From Acidobacteriaceae bacterium (GTDB lineage: Bacteria; Acidobacteriota; Terriglobia; Terriglobales; Acidobacteriaceae): 56,100 nucleotides of DNA. Below the pieces are notes generated by a model. That model was given only the letters and a program-made list of their open reading frames with translations, was not told the DNA's origin and did no database searches. The stretch spans positions 1,487 to 57,586 of the forward strand of contig PLHP01000403.1 in assembly GCA_003138955.1 (NCBI GenBank), in the 5' to 3' direction. Every line of letters starts with the position of its first letter. Position 1 is the stretch's first letter. Shown piece after piece: positions 50,240-56,100 of the stretch. Position numbers and translations under genes: made by a program.

Positions 50240-51817
50240 TTATCTGTTGACTGCCGTGCGCAGTTTAAAGCGCTGGAGCTTTCCAGTGGCTGTCTTGGGA
50301 AATTCGGGAAAAAATTCTACCGCGTGTGGACGCTTGAAGACAGGCAAACGACTAACCACAAAATCCTGTAGTTCGCGGGAGAGCTCAGGTGTGCCAGAAA
50401 CTCCATCGCGCAACACGATGCATGCGACCGGCTTTGTTAGCCCGTCCTGGTCTGCTCGGGCGACGACCGCGGCTTCTTGCACCGCGGGATGCTCGATCAA
50501 GACGCCTTCTATCTCGATTGGACTGATCCACATGCCGCTGACCTTCAGCATGTCATCGGACCGTCCGGCGTACCAGAAATATCCGTCTTCATCCTGGTAA
50601 TACTTGTCGCCGGTTCGGATCCAATGTCCTTCAATCGTGTCCTTAGTCTTTTCGTGCTGGTTCCAGTAATAAGCACAAACAGAGTCAGCTCTAACCAACA
50701 GATTGCCCGTCTCCCCTTGCGCCACCGTACGGTTATTGTCGTCCGCGATTCTGGCTTCGAATCCGGGGATTATCGTGCCGCTGGAGCCAGGGCGCACAGC
50801 TCCCGGACGATTGGAGATCATCATGTGCAGCGCCTCGGTTGAGCCGATCGCATCCAGAATTTCGACTCCGAAGCGCTCTTTGAACCGATGGAATACCGTT
50901 GCCGGCAACGCTTCTCCGGCGGAAATCGCATGGCGCACGGAGGAGAGATCAAATTCTCGCCCGTCCAGCGGGGGATTTGAGAGAAGCTTGGCGTAGTTCG
51001 ATGGAACTGAAAAAAATAGGGTCGGGCGGTGGCGTTCGATGACTTCGAAGACGTTCTGCGGTTTCGGTGGACCGGGCAGCAGGATGCTGGTGGCGCCTAC
51101 GGCCAGTGGGAAGTAGAGTCCATTCCCCAGCCCGTAGGCAAAGAAAAGTTTGGCGACGCTGAAGCAGCGATCATTCTCCGAGATGTTGAGGATCCCCTTG
51201 GCATAGCGCTCTGCACTCACCACCATGTCATGTTGAAGATGAACGCAAGCCTTAGGCTGACCCGTACTCCCGGAAGAGTAGAGCCAGAAGGCGGCATCGT
51301 CTTTGCTGGTCGGTTCTGGATCAAGTGCGGAAGAACTCTTCTGGGTTAGTTCCTCAAAGGGGACGACGCCCGCCAGCGACCCAGCGCCGACCACAATGAT
51401 GGTCTCGAGATAGCGCAACCGATGCTTGGGAATAGCCTGGACGTGAAAGAGCAATGACTGACTGACGATGGCCACGCGCGCTCGCGAGTTGTTCAGCAGG
51501 TACGTATAGTCGGCGGGTTTCAGCAGAGTATTGACAGGTACCGGGATCGCTCCGATCTTGATCGCACCGAAAAAGCTGACGGCAAACTCTGGCGTATCAA
51601 GGAGCAGCAAGAAAACGCGATCTTCGATGCGCACACCAAGACTTCTGAGTCCATTGCCCAACTGGTTCACGCGCCCAAAAAGTTGGCGGTAGCTGACGTG
51701 AATATCCCCGCACTCAATAGCCACCTTCGCCCCGCGGCCCTCTGGAATATGGCGGTCTATGAAGTACGCGGCGGCATTGAATTCGTCCGGAAGTACTATC
51801 GGAGGAGCCGAGGTCAT
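50240..51817 (-). CDS. badA: Benzoate/4-hydroxybenzoate-CoA ligase family protein
   Basis: A 525-residue AMP-forming ligase of the benzoate-CoA ligase type. It has LPDEFNAAAYFIDRHI, FWLYSSGSTGQPKACVHLQHDM (A3), AKLFFAYGLGNGLYFPL, IGSTEALHMMISNRP (A5), IRTGDKYYQDEDGYFWYAGRSDDMLKVSGMWISP (A7-A8) and KTATGKLQRFKLR with the catalytic lysine. The FAYGLGN and SNRPG segments are characteristic. It converges on hcrB across 95 bases. ATG 51817 is used; TTG 51847 extends it. Benzoate versus 4-hydroxybenzoate preference cannot be told, but either product enters the adjacent pathway. Confidence 0.9.
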   Translation of the reverse strand: MTSAPPIVLPDEFNAAAYFIDRHIPEGRGAKVAIECGDIHVSYRQLFGRVNQLGNGLRSLGVRIEDRVFLLLLDTPEFAVSFFGAIKIGAIPVPVNTLLKPADYTYLLNNSRARVAIVSQSLLFHVQAIPKHRLRYLETIIVVGAGSLAGVVPFEELTQKSSSALDPEPTSKDDAAFWLYSSGSTGQPKACVHLQHDMVVSAERYAKGILNISENDRCFSVAKLFFAYGLGNGLYFPLAVGATSILLPGPPKPQNVFEVIERHRPTLFFSVPSNYAKLLSNPPLDGREFDLSSVRHAISAGEALPATVFHRFKERFGVEILDAIGSTEALHMMISNRPGAVRPGSSGTIIPGFEARIADDNNRTVAQGETGNLLVRADSVCAYYWNQHEKTKDTIEGHWIRTGDKYYQDEDGYFWYAGRSDDMLKVSGMWISPIEIEGVLIEHPAVQEAAVVARADQDGLTKPVACIVLRDGVSGTPELSRELQDFVVSRLPVFKRPHAVEFFPEFPKTATGKLQRFKLRTAVNR

Positions 51818-51935
51818 GGCAAAGTCAGATTCTTCAGCCAGAGACAATCTATACAGGTTCTCCGCGAGGGCCGCTACATCTCGCAGTTTATCCTCAGCGG
51901 TCTGCTACAACTCCGCCGGGGCTCGGCAGATACTA

Positions 51936-52113
51936 TCACGGCTGCGCACGAGAAAACGTCGCGTCTACGATCATAGTCCCCAAGACCTTGGTATCTTTCA
52001 GTTCCTCGGGCGAATCCCGTCAGAAGGTCACGATCAACCAGCACCAGATCCGCCTGCATGCCCGGTGCGAGAGACCCGATCCAGTCCTGCTCAGCACCGA
52101 AATATGTTTCGGT
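51936..52113 (-). pseudogene. Amidohydrolase C-terminal remnant, frameshifted
   Basis: Two minus-strand frames join into the C-terminus of a metal-dependent amidohydrolase: TYFGAEQDWIGSLAPGMQADLVLVDRDLLT, then after a frameshift EELKDTKVLGTMIVDATF to a stop at 51936. The metal-binding barrel is missing. It abuts the start of the benzoate-CoA ligase gene. Confidence 0.72.
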
Positions 52114-52653
52114 CTACGGCTCGCCTATCCTGCCGGTGATGGGAGCGCCGCAATCCTTCGCAGCTTACTTGAAGGGCGGAAGCTGGTCCGGGAGCGCCGA
52201 GTCAGTTTTTTGGAGAGCGCAAGAAAGAAATTCGATTTTAGAACACATGCCATCGACGCCATGTTGCTGTATACGCAGCGCCGTTTTATCACGCCCAATC
52301 GGAGCGCAGCATGACGCCCCCCTGAAACCGTCAGCGCGCAAAGCCACGGCTGCGCCGATGTTGCCCGACGTCCTTGGCAAGGACCAGGTGCTCCTTAAGC
52401 GTGGTTTGGTATTCTCGGAGCCGGCCGGCTCAGGTTCGCTCGACATCAACGACGCCCGCTGAATCAGCGCTGAGGCAATGCTTCTCACGACCCAAAACTT
52501 GAGCAAAACTTGGGCAAAGAATCGACACCGAATAGGGTCAAAATCTTCCGTAACCGCACACCACTCGCAGGCGTGCCCGCGACCAAGAAGAGCATACTTG
52601 GCCTACTGAGAGCCTCGAGTACGAACCCCAGTAAACATGCGGCTTTCAAAGAG
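52114..52653. other. Probable decayed sequence, nothing recognised
   Basis: About 540 bases between two pseudogenes. Short ORFs on both strands have no recognisable motif. It may be further decayed amidohydrolase sequence, but I could not align it. No RNA gene or repeat was seen. Confidence 0.4.
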
Positions 52654-53552
52654 TTAGCCGACAAAACTGTCCGCTCGCGTGCGAGTCGTTTTATGCCGTG
52701 TTATTACGTCTTTTCTTGAGCTAATGGGCAGAGTTGCACACTGTGCCGCTCCCGAAGAGATGCCGACCAGCAGACCCTCTTCGAGCGGCATCCGCCGCGC
52801 CATGTCAATGGACTCGTCGTTGGTAACGGTGATGACCTCGTCGATGTAATCCCGGCGCAGAATGCTTGGAATAAAACCGCCGCCTAGCCCCTGAATCTTG
52901 TGCGGCCCCGGTGGTCCGCCGGAGAGGACTGCGCTATCTGCCGGCTCCACTGCCACCGCTTTGAACGACGGCTTCTTCGGCTTGATGTATTCGGAGACGC
53001 CGGTGATGGTTCCGCCGGTGCCGACGCCGGAGATCAGAAAATCGACGCGCCCGTCGGTGTCTTCCCAAATCTCGGGACCGGTAGTTTCGAAGTGAATCTT
53101 CGGATTGGCCGGGTTGTCAAATTGCTGGAGCATGTAGGAATTTGGAGTGCTGGCAATCAGTTCCTCGGCTTTCAGAATCGCTCCCTTCATTCCCCGGGGA
53201 CCCGGCGTAAGAACGATCTCGGCGCCCAAAGCAAGCAGCAGCACACGCCGCTCCAGGCTCATGGTCTCGGGCATGGTGAGGATGAGCTTGTAGCCTTTCA
53301 CGGCGGCTACAAAGGCGAGAGCGATTCCGGTGTTGCCGCTGGTGGGCTCGATCAGAACGGTTTTCCCGGGCTGAATCCGTCCGGCACTCTCGGCATCGGC
53401 GATCATGCTGACACCGATGCGGTCTTTTACGCCAGGGGATTCTGGCTTTCCAGCTTCGCCACCACGTCGGCAACCGCTCCCTTCGTAACCCGGTTCAGAC
53501 GCACCAGCGGCGTGTGGCCAATCAGTTCCGTTACATCCTTTGCAATCCTCAT
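52654..53552 (-). pseudogene. cysK: Cysteine synthase, frameshifted and C-terminally truncated
   Basis: An O-acetylserine sulfhydrylase-like gene in two frames. The first (ATG 53552) has [20 protein letters not shown] and LESQNPLA, then hits a TAA. The second resumes with [52 protein letters not shown] and [13 protein letters not shown]. The break lies at the PLP-lysine motif (NPxxSVKDR): a net loss compatible with four bases removed the Ser and the frame. After SSGAA the last 40 or so residues are replaced by unrelated sequence. Two independent lesions make a sequencing error unlikely. Confidence 0.85.
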
Positions 53553-53573
53553 AGATTTTCGATTCTCGGAATT

Positions 53574-53596
53574 GCGAATCGATTCTTTCGATTCGC
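53574..53596. repeat. Inverted repeat upstream of cysK
   Basis: GCGAATCGA and TCGATTCGC form perfect nine-base arms around TTCTT; a further GCGAATCGC follows within 25 bases. It lies 22-44 bases before the cysK remnant start and could have been an operator. No T-run follows on either strand. Confidence 0.5.
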
Positions 53597-53833
53597 GGAG
53601 TCGGCAGCGAATCGCATCTCAGACTTCCCGCCGCCGGTTAACACCACTAACTCTACTATTTTACTTGTATATATTGCTGGGACACAAATTACACGTCCAT
53701 ATAGCCAACCCAGGCCCAGATCTCCGGATTCCGATTCGAAAATTCTAGTGGAGCGCCGGGCGGCCCCGCCCGGCCGCTGGGCTGCCCAAGGACGGGCGAG
53801 ACGCCCGTCGCTCCGCCGTCACGTTGCAAGCGG

Positions 53834-53839
53834 TATAAT
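53834..53839 (+). promoter_or_regulatory. -10 box for the aconitase gene, probably giving a leaderless mRNA
   Basis: TATAAT ends eight bases before the GTG start at 53847, so transcription would begin at or next to the start codon. No ribosome site lies between. The -35 region is GC-rich and not recognisable. G/C-rich inverted repeats (GCCGGGCGG-CC-CCGCCCGGC; GACGGGCG-AGA-CGCCCGTC) lie just upstream, around 53755-53810. Confidence 0.5.
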
Positions 53840-53846
53840 TACTCGC

Positions 53847-55901
53847 GTGATTCCCTCTCTTCTTGAACGCCAGATCGAGAAGCGTCCCGACAAGGTGCGG
53901 CTGCAAGGGCGCATTTTGTTTCTCACCGAAGACCCGGAGTTGATCAAGAAGCAGCTGGCGGGTTGGGATCTGCCGTGGGATACAAAGAACCCCGCCAACA
54001 ATCCCAAACTCCGCGACGACATTTCGACGGACGAGATTACTCCCGCGCACTACTGTTTCTACTTTGATCGGACGCTCGGCGAGATTCCCTACGTTGGCTT
54101 GAGGTGCGGCGAATCGCTGCCGATTGGGCGCGGCGATGTGAAGAAAGGCGGCTTCGTGTGCTCGGTGAGCGGCAAGCGTCGCGGCAAAGGCTCGAGTCGC
54201 GAGCAGTCGCCTTATGCCGAGATGTGCGCCGGAATTCAAGTTGCGATTGGCGAGAATATTGAGCGCATCTACAAGCAGAACTGCCAGAACCTCGGGTTGC
54301 TGACGTCGACCAGCTTTTCTCTGATCGACCGGATTCGCGCCGGAGAAGAAATCGCTCTCAGTGAATTCACCGCCGGGGAAGACGAGATCACGAAACAGGT
54401 CATCGAGTATGGGGGCCTGTTTCCCTTCAACGTTGCGCGCATGCAGAAGAAAGTTTTTCTGCCGCCGATCGCGGGCAAGAATGTCCAACCCACGCACCCG
54501 ATGACTCTGGCGGAGAAGATATTTGCTCGGCATATGGTCACACCCGACGGCACGGTCGGCGTTGCAGCGGTCAGGCCGGGCGACACCGGCTTCACCCGCG
54601 TCGATCTGCGGTTCAGTCATGAGTATGTCACGCCGATGGCATCCATTTTCTACGAGCAATACGTCGGCAAGGATGTTCCGGTGAACGATGCCTCGAGCAT
54701 CCGCTTCTTCCGCGACCATCTCACCTTCCTCGACGAAGTGATCTCTGAAGAAAAGAAAAAAATGGGGCTGCTCGACTTGGCCACGCAGCTCAAGCTGAAG
54801 CAGGAGGATTTCGCGAAGCAACAGGGAATCAAACTGCACGGCGAGCTTACCGACCGCAAAGGTTCGGAAGGCATCTGCCACTCGGTGATGCTGGAGACCT
54901 ATGCGCTGCCGGGGCAGGTGAACGTTGGCTCCGATTCGCACACGCCGCACGTCGGCGCCATCGGATGCATCGCCTTCGGCATCGGGACGACCGACGTATT
55001 CAACTCGTGGATTACGAAAGACGTTCGCGTCAAGGTGCCGGAGTCGGTCAAGATCGTCATTCGGGGCAAACGGCATGCGAACGTCACGGCGAAAGATTTC
55101 ATCCTGAAGATTCTTTCGCTCGATTACGTCCGTAGCGGCAAGGCGTTGGCGAAAGTGATGGAGTATGCAGGCGAGGCGGTGGAGGCGCTGTCGGTGGACG
55201 AGCGCGCCACCATGACGAATATGGCGGCCGAAATAGGAGGCTTTACCGGCATCGTGGCTCCGGATGAAAAGGTGGTCGCGTTTCTGATGGAACGCCGGGG
55301 TCTGCGACGCGCCGAAATCGAGAAGATGATCGCAGGCCTCGAGAGCGATCCGAACGCCGAATACGCCCAGGTGATCGAACTCGACGCGGCCCAGATCGCG
55401 CCCATGGTCGCGACTCCGGGCGATCCGGGCAACGGCAAGTACATTCGCGAACTTAACACTCCCGTGCCGATTGAAATCGCATACGGCGGAACCTGTACGG
55501 CGGGGAAGAACGAAGACATGGACATGTACGCGTCCGTTCTCGCCGACGCTTTAAAGCAAGGGAAACGAGTTTCGAAGAATGTCGCGTTCTGGATCCAATT
55601 CGGCTCCCAGGAAACGCGCGAGTACTCGAAGCGCAAAGGTTATCTTGAAATCTTCGAGCAGGCGGGCGCGCACGTGATCGAGCCCAGTTGTGGCGCGTGC
55701 ATCAATGCGGGGCCGGGAGTATCGACGCGTCCCGATCAGGTCGTCATCAGCGCGCAGAACCGAAATTTTCCCGGACGCAGTGGGCCCGGGCAGTTGTATC
55801 TGGCGTCGCCGCTGACCGTCGCAGCGAGCGCGGTGGCTGGTTACATCGTCGAGTACGAACCCTCGAACGCGAAAATATCCCCGCTTAGCCTTGTGCCCTA
55901 A
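53847..55901 (+). CDS. Aconitase-family hydratase, swivel domain first
   Basis: A 684-residue aconitase-superfamily enzyme. The swivel-type domain comes first (DDISTDEITPAHYCFYFD, GRGDVKKGGFVCSVSGKRRG), followed by the three-domain catalytic part (HPMTLAEKIFARHM, VNVGSDSHTPHVGAIGCIAFG, IVAPDEKVV, EPSCGACINAGPG). [4Fe-4S] ligands are the Cys in EGICHSVM and the pair in SCGAC. The domain order is like AcnB without its HEAT domain, opposite to AcnA. Aconitate hydratase in the citric acid cycle is likely; homoaconitase-type activity is an alternative. The track ORF begins 111 codons upstream, but the homology starts at GTG 53847. Confidence 0.88.
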   Translation: MIPSLLERQIEKRPDKVRLQGRILFLTEDPELIKKQLAGWDLPWDTKNPANNPKLRDDISTDEITPAHYCFYFDRTLGEIPYVGLRCGESLPIGRGDVKKGGFVCSVSGKRRGKGSSREQSPYAEMCAGIQVAIGENIERIYKQNCQNLGLLTSTSFSLIDRIRAGEEIALSEFTAGEDEITKQVIEYGGLFPFNVARMQKKVFLPPIAGKNVQPTHPMTLAEKIFARHMVTPDGTVGVAAVRPGDTGFTRVDLRFSHEYVTPMASIFYEQYVGKDVPVNDASSIRFFRDHLTFLDEVISEEKKKMGLLDLATQLKLKQEDFAKQQGIKLHGELTDRKGSEGICHSVMLETYALPGQVNVGSDSHTPHVGAIGCIAFGIGTTDVFNSWITKDVRVKVPESVKIVIRGKRHANVTAKDFILKILSLDYVRSGKALAKVMEYAGEAVEALSVDERATMTNMAAEIGGFTGIVAPDEKVVAFLMERRGLRRAEIEKMIAGLESDPNAEYAQVIELDAAQIAPMVATPGDPGNGKYIRELNTPVPIEIAYGGTCTAGKNEDMDMYASVLADALKQGKRVSKNVAFWIQFGSQETREYSKRKGYLEIFEQAGAHVIEPSCGACINAGPGVSTRPDQVVISAQNRNFPGRSGPGQLYLASPLTVAASAVAGYIVEYEPSNAKISPLSLVP

Positions 55902-55956
55902 TCCTCCCCCCGCCATCGATCTGAGTCGGGTTCCATCCTGAATCTCTCGATGCCCT

Positions 55957-55996
55957 CCCTCCGTTACATTTAGCAGGCCTCGATACCGACGGAGGG
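55957..55996 (+). promoter_or_regulatory. Inverted repeat between the aconitase gene and trpE
   Basis: CCCTCCGT (55957-55964) and ACGGAGGG (55989-55996) are complementary with a 24-base loop. It lies after the aconitase stop and 50-90 bases before trpE. It may be a terminator stem or a regulatory hairpin; no T-run is present. TATAAT at 56025-56030 may be the trpE -10. Confidence 0.4.
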
Positions 55997-56048
55997 GAAG
56001 TGTGAGTGCGAAGATCAGCTTCCTTATAATGAAGTTCTGGGGAGAAGC

Positions 56049-56100
56049 ATGATCCGTCCGGACTACAAAGAGTTTGTCCGATTGTCACGCGGCGCCACGC
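56049..56100 (+). CDS. trpE: Anthranilate synthase component I, N-terminus (runs off the window)
   Basis: The last 52 bases open a gene beginning MIRPDYKEFVRLSRGAT, matching the start of TrpE (MxRPDYEEFxRLA). GGGGAG lies seven bases before the ATG. The enzyme makes anthranilate from chorismate for tryptophan synthesis. Only 17 residues are visible, so the identification is based on the conserved start and could be another chorismate-using enzyme. Confidence 0.6.
   Translation, partial: MIRPDYKEFVRLSRGAT

Noticed and set aside
53745-55076. Minus-strand ORF of 443 codons
   Set aside because: It is the antisense shadow of the aconitase gene with no family features.

Overview
The window reads as a high-GC chromosome fragment from a member of the Acidobacteriota. 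That call rests on style rather than a marker gene: a 1,114-residue Oar-like TonB-dependent receptor with an N-terminal carboxypeptidase-regulatory domain, a decayed TPR module of the kind fused to acidobacterial Ser/Thr kinases, dense ATGA-coupled operons, and E1 and acyl-CoA ligase genes of a generalist heterotroph. No rRNA, tRNA or CRISPR array was recognised.

Layout. 1-3.4 kb is an accessory edge: the tail of an HNH nuclease, a two-gene unit of an EF-P N-domain-only protein and an adenosine-specific kinase, an HhH DNA-glycosylase-like protein, and a prim-pol-like replication protein. 3.4-6.5 kb (minus strand) holds iorAB, a 5'-truncated butyrate kinase and a secreted c-type cytochrome. 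A broken IS256-type transposase follows. 7.4-13.1 kb (plus) holds two acyl-CoA ligases and an E1 alpha/beta pair without E2 or E3.

13.2-32.9 kb is an amine-oxidation island built on quinohemoprotein amine dehydrogenase (QHNDH). One minus-strand unit runs TonB receptor, aldehyde dehydrogenase, qhpA, qhpC, qhpB, followed by two peptidase-U32 proteins with UbiU/UbiV-like cysteine patterns. A second minus-strand unit runs qhpD (radical SAM), a second beta-propeller paralogue, qhpF (ABC exporter), qhpE (subtilase) and an acyl-CoA ligase. A PaaX-type regulator and an atypical crotonase lie between the two units on the plus strand. The usual O2-dependent tryptophan hydroxylase QhpG is not in the window, and the U32 pair is a candidate replacement.

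35-51.8 kb is an anaerobic aromatic-ring pathway: had-oah-dch-bcrCBAD (Thauera-type class I benzoyl-CoA reductase plus the three downstream beta-oxidation-like enzymes), an accessory block (SDR, GNAT acetyltransferase, zinc-ribbon/TPR protein, DRE-TIM acyltransferase), 4-hydroxybenzoyl-CoA reductase hcrCAB, and a convergent benzoate-CoA-ligase-family gene. A CRP/FNR-like site and a perfect 18-bp palindrome precede had. Together the two islands suggest funnelling of amines and aromatic acids, through aldehydes, acids and CoA thioesters, to benzoyl-CoA without oxygen.

51.9-56.1 kb returns to general metabolism: an amidohydrolase remnant, a frameshifted cysK, an aconitase-family gene that may be leaderless, and the first codons of trpE. 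Gene remnants (buk, IS256 transposase, an acyl-CoA synthetase N-terminus, a crotonase, TPR, amidohydrolase, cysK) cluster at the module borders and suggest assembly and trimming by rearrangement.
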